64,000 nt of DNA, from NCBI RefSeq assembly GCF_002264395.1, contig NZ_NFVA01000003.1, positions 108,993 to 172,992 on the forward strand. Reading direction: 5' to 3'. The stretch is from Paenibacillus sp. VTT E-133291 (lineage in GTDB: Bacteria > Bacillota > Bacilli > Paenibacillales > Paenibacillaceae). The position numbers and the translations under genes were made by a program. Positions 1 to 8,111 of the stretch are shown here, one piece after another (the stretch's first letter is position 1; every line of letters starts with the position of its first letter). Under the pieces are notes generated by a model. That model did no database searches, had not been told where the DNA came from, and was given only the letters and a program-made list of their open reading frames with translations.

Positions 1-260
1 AACGATAGATAATTCTATAAAATTTTCTATTTTCCTTCATGTTTCGACAAAATAATGGAATGGCGATTATCCACTCCCTGACCATGTCAGAGAAAAGGCC
101 GCACTCTTTAGTAGAATGGTGTTAGAATTTCCTTCACCCTATTGATTTGTTTTTTTTAACAAGTAACAGATTATCGGATTTTTTCGATAGAAGAAACACG
201 GCGATATCAAATAAGGGTGACTTTAACATACCCTCCGTATTCGTATTTTTTAAAAAGAGA

Positions 261-295
261 AACGGCGGCTTTGATTGTTATTCAAAACCGCCGTT
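261..295 (-). terminator. Rho-independent terminator
   Basis: An inverted repeat has outer arms AACGGCGG / CCGCCGTT and inner pairing TTTGA / TTCAAA. On the minus strand it is followed by a T-rich run (TTTCTCTTTTT). It lies downstream of the leftward TrmO-like remnant and probably ends that transcript. An unseen gene to the left could also use it. Confidence 0.7.
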
Positions 296-311
296 AGGCT
301 ATCTTTATTTT

Positions 312-350
312 GTTTAGGCGAATAGTTTAGGCGAATAGTTAAGCTGAATA
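312..350. repeat. Three tandem 13-bp repeats
   Basis: The unit GTTTAGGCGAATA occurs twice without change (312-324 and 325-337), followed by a diverged third copy GTTAAGCTGAATA (338-350). The array sits between the terminator and the stop of the TrmO-like remnant. It looks like slippage-type microrepeat growth, and no function is evident. Confidence 0.8.
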
Positions 351-370
351 AATAATTATCAGTAAGCATT

Positions 371-637
371 TCACCATTTTACCGTCGCGAATTTGCCAAT
401 AGACCGTAACCGTTTCAGTTCTGTTTCTTCAAAGCATAAGCCTTTCTGTTTATTGTCGTCTGCGTCAATAAAGGGAACTTGAATTTTACCATGCTCCAAG
501 TCAATATGAATAACCTCTACCGCCGTCAAAGCAATAGGATTTGGGCGCATCGGCGACCTTGTGGCAAAGATACCCATAGTTTCAGGTGCGCCTTTGTATG
601 GAGGTAGATAATTCTTGCCATAATTCTCCCTCTGCAT
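371..637 (-). pseudogene. TrmO-like tRNA methyltransferase remnant
   Basis: The 88-residue frame carries the conserved core of the TrmO/YaeB family, which uses S-adenosylmethionine to N6-methylate threonylcarbamoyladenosine in tRNA. The match is the segment PPYKGAPETMGIF followed by TRSPMRPNPIALT, in which RPNPIAL is the family signature. Intact members are about 160-240 residues. Here the N-terminal part of the SAM fold is missing, and the C-terminus after VPFIDADD no longer resembles the family. The frame begins inside the 3' end of the upstream truncated MerR gene, so a deletion probably fused two genes. I consider it non-functional. The family call rests on motif recognition only. Confidence 0.65.
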
Positions 638-1058
638 AGTAATTCGGAATTATTTTACGCAAGGATACAACCGCATAACTGGGTATGGCTTTTATCGAAA
701 TATTATAGTACATTTCTTTCTTTTGCCCTAATATTTCTATTTTTGCCAATTCAATTTTCCTTAACTTTTCTTGTTCATCTTGAATAACTTTTTCTATTTC
801 AGCGTATTTGTTATCAAGTTGCTTTATAAATGATATATCATTATTTTTATCAAGAGCTATTGCAATTTCCGAAACATTAAATCCACTATCTCTAAGATAT
901 ACTATTCTGTTAAGAATGGGTATTTGTTCAATTGAATACATACGGTACCCTGTCCATTTATCAATTTCTTGTGGTTTCAAAAGACCTGCTTCATCATAGT
1001 ATCGAAGCATACGAATTGATACTTGGGTTAGCTTTGAAAACTCACCTATTCTAAACAT
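582..1058 (-). CDS. MerR-family regulator, C-terminally truncated
   Basis: Residues 1-70 are a typical MerR winged helix-turn-helix (MFRIGEFSKLTQVS, then MLRYYDEAGLLKP and TGYRMYS). A coiled-coil dimerisation helix covers about residues 75-118. What follows (YNISIKAIPSYAVVSLRKI) is the first strand of a GyrI-like effector domain, but the protein stops at 158 residues instead of the usual 260-290. The last residues (STSIQRRT) are encoded by DNA that in another frame encodes the TrmO-like remnant, which marks the truncation point. Start ATG at 1058 follows GGTGGTGATAAA. DNA binding may survive, but ligand sensing probably does not. It may be a pseudogene. Confidence 0.7.
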   Translation of the reverse strand: MFRIGEFSKLTQVSIRMLRYYDEAGLLKPQEIDKWTGYRMYSIEQIPILNRIVYLRDSGFNVSEIAIALDKNNDISFIKQLDNKYAEIEKVIQDEQEKLRKIELAKIEILGQKKEMYYNISIKAIPSYAVVSLRKIIPNYYAEGELWQELSTSIQRRT

Positions 1059-1075
1059 TTTATCACCACCTTATC

Positions 1076-1112
1076 ACTTGAAATTATAAATATTATTTTT
1101 TTAACTTCAAGT
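1076..1112 (-). promoter_or_regulatory. Promoter and inverted repeat of the truncated merR-like gene
   Basis: Reading leftwards, a -35-like TTGAAG and a -10 TATAAT are separated by 16 bp. The inverted repeat ACTTGAA (1076-1082) / TTCAAGT (1106-1112) brackets the promoter, as expected for a self-regulating MerR-type operator. This is inferred from sequence only. Confidence 0.5.
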
Positions 1113-1242
1113 CGTATCATGTGAAAGCCGAAATAATAATAATAAAACTGTAAAGCAGTTGAAAATCAAAAATTCTCTCCAAACACTTTGTCCAACACTT
1201 CCGACTCATAAGACACAGCTACTACAAAAAAAGACTATCCCT

Positions 1243-1929
1243 TCACGTACAGACCACCAACTTGAAGCTGTCCCCGTCTGCACCACTTTGATTTACCTCG
1301 CGTTCTGAGCTGCAAAGGTTGCTGTTACAACTGGACCAGTTGCCGTTACCACTTGCCACAGCGTTACCCCAATTCGTTCCGTCATTCGAGACGTACACCT
1401 CATAGCCCCGTGCATCATCCAGATCGCTACCTGTTGAATCCATGACGATCTGGTTAATGCTCTTCACCGCCTTCATGTCCACGTTAAACGATTGCACGGG
1501 TACCATCGCCGCTCCGGTACTCCAGCGTGTAGCCATCGCTTCCGCCAGGCGAATTCCGTTCTTGCTCCTCCAGCTCGGTTGATTTGGAACATCACCAGGA
1601 ATTTCCGACTGATAGAAATATACTCGACCACCATTACCATTCCATAATGTCTGGTTTTCATTATGGTGTTCGTTAAACAAAACATAGATCGTCACATTGT
1701 TACCATCTACAACAAGACCGTTCTTAGAGATATTAGACGTCCAGCCGGTACCCACACCATGATCCGCACGCCAGATCCAGAGCTGATCAGCAATAACATC
1801 ATTACTATTGATCTTTAGACTGATATCATTATTTCCTGAGAATGCCCCTCCTGTTCTAAAAGTCAGATCGTGAAGTGATGTTGGATTTGCAGCATGATTC
1901 AACGCGCTACAGCTAGCTCCAACTTCCAA
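1243..1929 (-). pseudogene. Beta-helix glycosidase / F5-8 discoidin protein remnant
   Basis: The frame resembles part of large secreted Paenibacillus-type glycosidases with a beta-helix domain and a coagulation factor 5/8 (discoidin) carbohydrate-binding domain. The segments IWRADHGVGTGWT, LWNGNGGRVYFYQSEI and DVPNQPSW belong to the first part; VKSINQIVMDSTGSDLDDA and YEVYVSNDGTNWG belong to the discoidin domain. The N-terminal secretion signal and most of the catalytic domain are absent, and the two parts are joined with a large gap. Near the end a one-base shift separates the frame from the expected discoidin ending: WWSVRE is encoded at 1259-1242 in a neighbouring frame. The open frame extends upstream to about 1972 with no good start. 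It is a decayed gene. Confidence 0.75.
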
Positions 1930-2013
1930 CAGAGAAAGTAAATTTACTGGACCTGCAAAAAGTAAGACCTGCGATCTTCACTCCGCTACATCACTGATTG
2001 TCATGTTTGGCTA

Positions 2014-2044
2014 TTGACTTTACCCTTAGGGGAAGGTGCATAGT
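2014..2044 (+). promoter_or_regulatory. MerR-type promoter with 19-bp spacer and operator
   Basis: The -35 is TTGACT (2014-2019) and the -10 is CATAGT (2039-2044), giving the elongated 19-bp spacer typical of MerR-activated promoters. Within the spacer, ACTTTACCC (2017-2025) and GGGGAAGGT (2029-2037) form an imperfect 9-bp inverted repeat with a 3-bp centre. This arrangement means any start codon upstream of about 2050 for the next gene is unlikely. Confidence 0.75.
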
Positions 2045-2099
2045 GGAATTGAACAAACCAACGAAATTCAAAGTTTATATATCATTTAATATCGAAGAA

Positions 2100-2942
2100 A
2101 TGGAGATGAGATTGTTGCTTTCTATAGGAGAATTCTCGAAGATATGCGAGGTGTCAACCAAAACGCTGCGGTATTATGATGAAATCGGATTAATTCATCC
2201 CGATGAGATTAATCCTGAGAACGGTTATAGGTATTATTCCATCAAACAACTATCAAAAATGCTCTTTATCAACCGTTTGAAATCTTATCAATTCTCTCTG
2301 GAAGAAATCAAAGCTATTCTGGAATGGGAGCAGGATCAGTTTGAAGAGAAACTTAGTGCAGTCCTTCATCTCAAAAAAAGAGAAATACAAGAGAAACTAC
2401 GAACTTACGAATATACGTTAAAGCAAATTAATAGTGATGTTCTAAATTTAGAGAATGGAATATCTATGATGTCCTACCTAAATAAGATAGAAGTGCAACT
2501 TGTTGAAACCAAACCAATGCATATTCTTTTCACGCGTCAAATGTTGAGCAGTGATGATTATGCACTCGGATATGGTAACTATTTTAGCAAGCTGTATGAA
2601 ACCATTGCCACTGAAAGGCTGACCTTGCTGGGCACGCCAATAACCATTTATCACAGTGAGGAATATAATCCTGCCGGGAATGATACAGAGTTTGCCCTAC
2701 CTATTAAGGAGAATATAAAAGGAACGAGAGAATTATCTGAGGAACTATGTGCGAGGTCGGTTTATAAAGGCCCTTATTCAGAATTGACATCGGTCTATGC
2801 GAAGCTCACAGAATGGATAGAAAATGAAGGTTATGAAATGGTGAACTCACCCTATGAAAAATATATAACAGACCCCTCGCAAACTACTGATCCTGAGGAT
2901 CTTGTTACTGAGGTGTATTTTCCAGTTAAGAAAAGATCGTAG
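2100..2942 (+). CDS. MerR-family regulator with GyrI-like effector domain
   Basis: The N-terminal 70 residues are a MerR helix-turn-helix (LSIGEFSKICEVSTKTLRY). A long dimerisation coiled coil follows (EEKLSAVLHLKKREIQ). The C-terminal half, from about residue 125, resembles a GyrI/BmrR ligand-binding domain (GYGNYFSKLYE, YKGPYSELTSVYAKL, DLVTEVYFPV). The open frame begins at 1998, but that start precedes the promoter. ATG 2100, ATG 2106 and TTG 2112 (GGAG six bases upstream) are the candidates. The serine hydrolase begins 45 bp downstream and is probably co-transcribed, so this regulator likely controls itself and that gene in response to a small hydrophobic or cationic ligand. The ligand is unknown. 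Confidence 0.85.
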   Translation: MEMRLLLSIGEFSKICEVSTKTLRYYDEIGLIHPDEINPENGYRYYSIKQLSKMLFINRLKSYQFSLEEIKAILEWEQDQFEEKLSAVLHLKKREIQEKLRTYEYTLKQINSDVLNLENGISMMSYLNKIEVQLVETKPMHILFTRQMLSSDDYALGYGNYFSKLYETIATERLTLLGTPITIYHSEEYNPAGNDTEFALPIKENIKGTRELSEELCARSVYKGPYSELTSVYAKLTEWIENEGYEMVNSPYEKYITDPSQTTDPEDLVTEVYFPVKKRS

Positions 2943-2987
2943 CCGCACTCATCATCACATAAAAATTTGATTAAAGGAGTTATCGAT

Positions 2988-4016
2988 ATGCACAAAAACT
3001 ACCGGCCTACAAAAGACTGGCAAATTTCAGATCCGGCTAGCTTAAAAATGGATACTGAACAACTTTCAGAACTAGAAGCTAAGATTAAATCCGACTATAG
3101 TAATATAAACGGAATTGTAGTGGTGAGCAATGGATATATTGCCTATGAACAATACTTCAATGGCTATGGCCCGGATGATCTGCATCATGTGGCTTCTGTA
3201 ACGAAAAGCATCTTATCCGCCCTCATTGGTATTGCCATTGATGCCGGATATATCAAGCATGTTGATCAGAAGGTGCTGGATTTTTTCCCTGACTATGTTC
3301 CCGACGATGCTGCTTCCCACCCGCAAAAACAAGAAATCACGATACGCCATTTGCTCAACATGACCGCTCCCTATGCTTTTGAAGACTGGCATGAACCACT
3401 GGAGCAACTCTGTAAGTCGTCCGACTGGGTCAAATTCACACTTGATATCCTTGGCCACCGAGGGAATGTTGGTGATTTTAAATATTCCACCGCAGGGGCG
3501 CACTTACTGTCGGCGATCATCACTCGTTGCACAGGAAAAAGTGCCCGTGAATTTGGTAACGAGCAATTATTCAGTCCGATCGGTATGACGGAAATCCCGG
3601 ATTATGAGATGAAATCATTTGGATTTGATGATTTATTTGGGGTAAATGTGAAGGGATGGGTAGAAGACCCCAATCGTATCACCACAGGAGGATGGGGACT
3701 TACGTTGTCTCCACGCGATATGGCGCGCTTTGGTTTATTATATTTGAACCGCGGAAAATGGGAGAACAATCAGATTATTTCGGAGACATGGATTGAAGAA
3801 TCAACAGCGATGAACCCTAATCATTACGGTTATTTGTGGTGGCTACGCGAAGAAGATGGGATTTACACTTACTCAGCTTTAGGGGATGGTGGTAATGTCA
3901 TTTGCTGCATTCCAGAAAAAAAACTTGTCGTAGCTATCGCCTCAGAATTCACACTTCAGCCTCGTGACCGGTGGCCTCTGATTAAGGATTGTATAATTCC
4001 GTCTGTAGTAGAGTAA
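2988..4016 (+). CDS. Serine hydrolase of the beta-lactamase class C / penicillin-binding family
   Basis: The SxxK nucleophile motif is SVTK (in HVASVTKSILSALIG, about residue 70). A YxN-like motif is YSTAGAHLLS (about residue 173), and the third motif appears as DGG (ALGDGGNVICCIPEK) near the C-terminus. The length of 342 residues is usual for the family. There is no signal peptide or membrane helix, so a cytoplasmic esterase or amidase role is more likely than cell-wall work. Start ATG 2988 follows AAAGGAG by seven bases; the upstream TTG at 2967 lacks such a site. It follows the MerR gene closely. Substrate unknown. Confidence 0.85.
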   Translation: MHKNYRPTKDWQISDPASLKMDTEQLSELEAKIKSDYSNINGIVVVSNGYIAYEQYFNGYGPDDLHHVASVTKSILSALIGIAIDAGYIKHVDQKVLDFFPDYVPDDAASHPQKQEITIRHLLNMTAPYAFEDWHEPLEQLCKSSDWVKFTLDILGHRGNVGDFKYSTAGAHLLSAIITRCTGKSAREFGNEQLFSPIGMTEIPDYEMKSFGFDDLFGVNVKGWVEDPNRITTGGWGLTLSPRDMARFGLLYLNRGKWENNQIISETWIEESTAMNPNHYGYLWWLREEDGIYTYSALGDGGNVICCIPEKKLVVAIASEFTLQPRDRWPLIKDCIIPSVVE

Positions 4017-4036
4017 AAAAGTAATGTTAGAAACAT

Positions 4037-4076
4037 GCTGGTTGCCACTTCATTAACATCAAGAAGAGCAACCAGC
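4037..4076. terminator. Stem-loop between convergent genes
   Basis: A perfect 9-bp inverted repeat, GCTGGTTGC (4037-4045) and GCAACCAGC (4068-4076), lies between the convergent serine hydrolase and hypothetical genes. The 22-nt loop is long and no strong T-run follows, so termination is plausible but not certain. Confidence 0.5.
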
Positions 4077-4101
4077 TGTCTACACTCTAAATCATTTTAC
4101 T

Positions 4102-4491
4102 TCAAGGAAAAATAATATCTCCTTCGTTGCTGCTTACATCAAAAAATCCTACTTTGTGTTTTATAGCCAACTCCCGCATCGAAGTGTAAGCTTCGTCAGC
4201 TACGGAATACGCGAACGCCGCATAGATGACGGATGTGCCAAGCGAGTAGTCAGTCAACCGGTTATCCGTTCCGGCCTCCTCCATCGCCTCAAAAATCTCA
4301 TCCTCTACATTCATATTTGGAAATTGCTCGGACAACTCACTATAAAAGCGTTGCAGCGCCTCCGATAAAACTGATGGATCACTATAGGCATGGTCTTCCG
4401 ACCACTGCACTTGCTGCTCATACCACTTCATAAACGCTGCTCTCTCTTGCGGTGCTTTAGACGTCTCGAACGCCATCAAATCATAGCTCAT
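4102..4491 (-). CDS. Conserved hypothetical protein
   Basis: This is a 129-residue acidic cytoplasmic protein with no signal peptide or membrane helix. It starts MSYDLMAFETSKAP and ends with GFFDVSSNEGDIIFP; the centre contains DYSLGTSVIYAAFAYSVADEAY. I recognise the general pattern as a conserved family of unknown function in Bacillales and actinobacteria, often annotated hypothetical, but cannot assign a role. Start ATG 4491 is preceded by AGAGGAGG, a very strong ribosome site. It is monocistronic by position, convergent with the serine hydrolase and 183 bp from the next leftward gene. Confidence 0.75.
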   Translation of the reverse strand: MSYDLMAFETSKAPQERAAFMKWYEQQVQWSEDHAYSDPSVLSEALQRFYSELSEQFPNMNVEDEIFEAMEEAGTDNRLTDYSLGTSVIYAAFAYSVADEAYTSMRELAIKHKVGFFDVSSNEGDIIFP

Positions 4492-4674
4492 TTAAAATCC
4501 TCCTCTAACCCACCCTAATCGTGCATTTTCAGTTCCTAAAAAGTTTCGGGATTGAAAAAACTTCAATCATTCACTTCAAGTGGTAATTTAATGAAATGGC
4601 AATTGTCTTGATTATATATTAAAAATCATCAGATCAATACTATAGAATCACGATACTTATTCACCCATTAAATA

Positions 4675-6420
4675 TCATGTGAACTCTGGTATATCTACAA
4701 AAGTAACCACTGGCTCCAATACGCCATGCAATTCAAACAAGATTAGTTCGTTCCCACCTTGACGCAGAAGCGGTGCCGGTATGTAAAGCGTTTTTGTCGG
4801 ACCCTTCTCCCAGTAGCGACCTAAATTAAAGCCGTTTATAAAAGCTTGACCTTTACTCCATCCGTCCAGCCGCAAAAAAGTATCCTCAGGCTTACTAACT
4901 TGAAAACACCCCCGATAGAAAGTGGGCTGCTGACGTTCTTCGCAATCTATCGAAGTGAATGATAATCCTTTAAGATCGGTTAATGGCAAGGAACGAATGG
5001 TCCAATCATGCAAAAATTGATAGCCGAGTCTAACGCCACAGGTTATGCCTTTCGGATCACGGAGCAGCGGGCCATAATTTACACGCCCCATGTTCTCCAC
5101 AAGAATGTCGATTTGCAGTCCCTCAATCGGGATCTCTAGTGAAATTCCTCTCGGATCCCAGCGTTCAACTGTACCGACAAAGCCCCCATTCGCGAATACA
5201 AGCGCACGATCGCGTACTTCTTGAAGAACGAGCTCCATATGACTACGCGGTCCACTGATCTTCGTTGAATACAAGATAAATCCATAATGCTGACCCAGTT
5301 TCTCCATGGGCTCGGGACATGCTCTACTTTCTGGGTGAGACAAAACGTCTACCTGAGTGAACAGTGGTGCTGCTTCTGTCATCAACACTTTACCATAAGC
5401 TTGTGACTTTATTAACGGCGGTAATTCCAGTGGCGGCAACGTCACGTATTTCTCAATTATTTTTCGAGCTACGTAGAATTTTGCTGTTGGCTTACCAGAT
5501 TCGTCCAGCAGTGTATCATAATCGTAGCTGGTTACGATGGGCTCATATTTGTCAAAAAGATTTGCCCCATTCATAAATCCAAAATTCGTCCCCCCATGAA
5601 ACATGTAGAAGTTAACAGAGGCTCCTAGAGCCAGTATTTCATCCAAAGTCTCCGCTACTTCTGATTCGGGGCGGGTATTATGCGGTTTCATCCAGTGGTC
5701 AAACCATCCATTCCAGAATTCCATGCACATCAACGGCCCCGTAGGCTGATATTCACGTAATTTAGCAAAGGCTTCCTTTGCCCGTGAACCGAAATTTACT
5801 GTGGCGAACACTCCGTCGATCATACCGCCTTGGAGCATATGATCTTCAGCTCCATCTGAGGTAAATAGCAGAACATCCATGCCGCGGGCGATCATTCCTT
5901 CTCTCAGATACTTCAGGTAAGTCTTATCACTTCCAAAGCTTCCATATTCATTCTCTACCTGAAGGGCGAGCACAGGTCCACCTTTAGTACTTAACAAAGG
6001 TCGCAATCTTGGAAGTAACACATCGAAGTAGGCATCCACCTTAGATAAATAAACCTTATCATTACAACGCAGTTGGATGTTATCGTCTGCAAGTAACCAA
6101 GCTGGCAATCCACCAAATTCCCACTCCGCACAAATATAAGGACTTGGCCGCAAAATCACGTGCAATCCGAGCTCTCCGGCGAGCTTAACGAAAGCCTCGA
6201 TGTCAGCAAAGCCTGCGAAATTGAAGTCTCCTTCCTCTGGTTCGTGTAAATTCCAAGGAATATAGGTTTCAACAGTATTCAATCCGCAAGCCTTCAGCTT
6301 CAGCAAACGATCCTGCCAATATTCCGGAACGATCCGGAAATAATGAAGCGCACCAGAAAGCAACCGGATAGGTTGTTCGTCTAATATAAAATGATCCCCT
6401 GATATGGATAACTTCCGCAT
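4675..6420 (-). CDS. GH35 beta-galactosidase
   Basis: It hydrolyses terminal beta-linked galactose. The TIM-barrel covers about residues 1-320, with acid/base Glu158 in LQVENEYGSFG and nucleophile Glu234 in LMCMEFWNGWFDHW. Further family motifs are HYFRIVPEYWQDRL and ETYIPWNLHEP. The C-terminal 260 residues hold the jelly-roll domains, ending with FINGFNLGRYWEKGPTKTLYIP, the usual GH35 end. At 581 residues it matches cytoplasmic bacterial members. No signal peptide is present. It is transcribed away from the first sulfatase from a shared 155-bp promoter region. Together with GH20 and the sulfatases it suggests a sulfated galactose/N-acetylhexosamine substrate. Confidence 0.93.
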   Translation of the reverse strand: MRKLSISGDHFILDEQPIRLLSGALHYFRIVPEYWQDRLLKLKACGLNTVETYIPWNLHEPEEGDFNFAGFADIEAFVKLAGELGLHVILRPSPYICAEWEFGGLPAWLLADDNIQLRCNDKVYLSKVDAYFDVLLPRLRPLLSTKGGPVLALQVENEYGSFGSDKTYLKYLREGMIARGMDVLLFTSDGAEDHMLQGGMIDGVFATVNFGSRAKEAFAKLREYQPTGPLMCMEFWNGWFDHWMKPHNTRPESEVAETLDEILALGASVNFYMFHGGTNFGFMNGANLFDKYEPIVTSYDYDTLLDESGKPTAKFYVARKIIEKYVTLPPLELPPLIKSQAYGKVLMTEAAPLFTQVDVLSHPESRACPEPMEKLGQHYGFILYSTKISGPRSHMELVLQEVRDRALVFANGGFVGTVERWDPRGISLEIPIEGLQIDILVENMGRVNYGPLLRDPKGITCGVRLGYQFLHDWTIRSLPLTDLKGLSFTSIDCEERQQPTFYRGCFQVSKPEDTFLRLDGWSKGQAFINGFNLGRYWEKGPTKTLYIPAPLLRQGGNELILFELHGVLEPVVTFVDIPEFT

Positions 6421-6440
6421 AAAATTTCTCCTCCAACGTT

Positions 6441-6455
6441 GAGATAGGTTATCTC
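6441..6455 (-). promoter_or_regulatory. Palindromic operator at the GH35 promoter
   Basis: GAGATA / TATCTC forms a perfect 6-bp inverted repeat with a 3-bp centre. On the minus strand it lies immediately downstream of a TATAAT -10 element and 20 bp before the GH35 start codon, a position suited to a repressor. The binding protein is not known; a regulator of this locus is the natural candidate. Confidence 0.5.
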
Positions 6456-6472
6456 ATTATAAGGAATAAAAA

Positions 6473-6527
6473 TAGCAACCCATATGGACGATTCTAATGA
6501 AATATATGGAGAATTCATTGGTTGCTA
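6473..6527. promoter_or_regulatory. 8-bp inverted repeat in the divergent GH35/sulfatase promoter
   Basis: TAGCAACC (6473-6480) and GGTTGCTA (6520-6527) are perfect inverted copies, 39 bp apart, between the divergently transcribed GH35 and sulfatase genes. The spacing fits a pair of sites for a dimeric activator such as an AraC-type protein. Function is inferred. Confidence 0.4.
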
Positions 6528-6575
6528 GAGGCTTTTGTAATGCTATACACTATATCCATAGGGGGATGGTTACGG

Positions 6576-8030
6576 ATGTCAAAAAGAACTCATATTTGGT
6601 TAATTACCACAGATCAAATGCGTGCGGACGCACTAGGTATCGAGAATGCTTCCGTACTGACACCTGAGCTTGACAAGCTTGCTTCGGAAGGCACACTCTT
6701 CACTGGAGCTTACTGCGCTAGCCCCGTTTGTACGCCCTCACGTTCCTCCATTTTTACTGGAAGATACCCTCATGTCCATGGTGCTTGGAACATCGGTACC
6801 ACACTAAAAGAAGACGAACTTACCTTGTGCGATCATTTAAAGAAAGCGGATTATAAAACCATCGGTATAGGAAAGATGCACTTCCGTCCACAAATGAAGG
6901 AGGACTTTTCAGAAGAATATGAAGATCCTGCTTATCGAGATCGCGGAAGAGCTTCCGATGGAACGTACTACGGATTTGATGAGCATCATATTACTGAAGA
7001 CAATTGTATCGGGGAATATATGGAGTGGCTTAGGGAACGCAACCCGGAAGTAGCAGAACGATTCAGTAAAGACCGTTTCAGAGCCTCCGATGCTCAACAC
7101 GATGTGTGGGAGAGCGAAATTCCACCGGAGCTGCATCAGACTTACTGGATTGCTGAACGGAGTATCGATGCTATCCTCGCCCACAAAACCGAGCAACCGT
7201 TATTCTTATGGTCCAGTTTCGTTGATCCGCATCATCCCTTTGACCCTCCAAAAGTTTATACGGATATGTACACGGACATTGACATTCCGTCTCCAACCAG
7301 AGAAGCTGACGACGTGCTTCTTCGTCCTCCACATTTGCTGCGTCAGAGTCAGGGAGGATATTGGCCTGGTGGCGGTGAAGAGCATTCTCTTGATGAAGCG
7401 CATATGAAACGGCTCACTCGAAATTATTATGCGATGATTACCTTCATTGATGAGCAGATCGGACGTATTATAAAAGCTTGGCGTCAAAAAGAAATGTACG
7501 ATGATGTTGTCCTCCTCTTTACCAGCGATCATGGAGAACTGCTCGGTGACCATGGACTAATTTACAAGGGGCCGTGGTTTTATGAAGGGTTAACACGAAT
7601 CCCGATGATCGTACGCGGTCCTGGGATTGCTTCCGGGCAACGGGTGTCTGCTTTGATGGAACATGTTGATATTGTCCCTACCCTGCTTGAAGCCGCAGGT
7701 CTCAAATTCCCCTACGGAATTCAAGGCGTGTCACAGATGAAAGTGCTAGCTGGCAGGGAGTCCCATGTACGTAATTCTGCCCTAACCGCTTATATTGCTC
7801 ATGATCGCGGTATAAACGCTAAGTGTTTGCGCACTACACGTTATAAGCTAGTTATCTTTGCAGGAGAGACCTACGGTGAATTATATGATCTAAAAGAGGA
7901 TCCTCATGAAAACCACAATCGTTTTGAAGATCCCGATTATAGTAAAATTCGTCATTCGATGGTAGAAATGCTCGTCCATCGAATGATTCAAGATCAGGAC
8001 CCTTTGCCAGAACGCCGGAGTAGCTGGTAA
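6576..8030 (+). CDS. Sulfatase 1 (S1 family, Cys-type)
   Basis: It is a type I sulfatase hydrolysing sulfate esters with a formylglycine nucleophile. The maturation motif is CTPSR at Cys52 (ASPVCTPSRSSIFTGR). Metal-site motifs are TTDQMRADAL near the N-terminus and TSDHGELLGDHG near residue 316. There is no signal peptide, so it acts in the cytoplasm and needs activation there by the FGE or anaerobic maturase encoded in the same locus. Start ATG 6576 has AGGGGG about ten bases upstream and begins MSKRTHIWLITTD; the frame is open further upstream from 6522, but that extension lacks homology-like features. It is convergent with sulfatase 2. The exact sulfate ester cannot be read from sequence. 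Confidence 0.93.
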   Translation: MSKRTHIWLITTDQMRADALGIENASVLTPELDKLASEGTLFTGAYCASPVCTPSRSSIFTGRYPHVHGAWNIGTTLKEDELTLCDHLKKADYKTIGIGKMHFRPQMKEDFSEEYEDPAYRDRGRASDGTYYGFDEHHITEDNCIGEYMEWLRERNPEVAERFSKDRFRASDAQHDVWESEIPPELHQTYWIAERSIDAILAHKTEQPLFLWSSFVDPHHPFDPPKVYTDMYTDIDIPSPTREADDVLLRPPHLLRQSQGGYWPGGGEEHSLDEAHMKRLTRNYYAMITFIDEQIGRIIKAWRQKEMYDDVVLLFTSDHGELLGDHGLIYKGPWFYEGLTRIPMIVRGPGIASGQRVSALMEHVDIVPTLLEAAGLKFPYGIQGVSQMKVLAGRESHVRNSALTAYIAHDRGINAKCLRTTRYKLVIFAGETYGELYDLKEDPHENHNRFEDPDYSKIRHSMVEMLVHRMIQDQDPLPERRSSW

Positions 8031-8070
8031 ATCAAAACACCTATTAAACCCCTTAATATTTCCATAACAG

Positions 8071-8106
8071 ACGAAGGACAACCTGAATGTTCAGATTGCC
8101 CTTCGT
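8071..8106. terminator. Bidirectional terminator between two sulfatases
   Basis: A 17-bp stem (8071-8087 with 8090-8106, loop TG) is complementary except for two positions that can form G-U pairs in one strand. A short T-run follows on the plus strand. It separates the convergent sulfatase 1 and sulfatase 2 genes. Confidence 0.75.
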
Positions 8107-8111
8107 TTAGA

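Noticed and set aside
1..260. Possible gene in the first 260 bases
   Set aside because: No frame of useful length or recognisable product is present; the region is AT-rich with no clear regulatory element beyond the terminator at 261-295.
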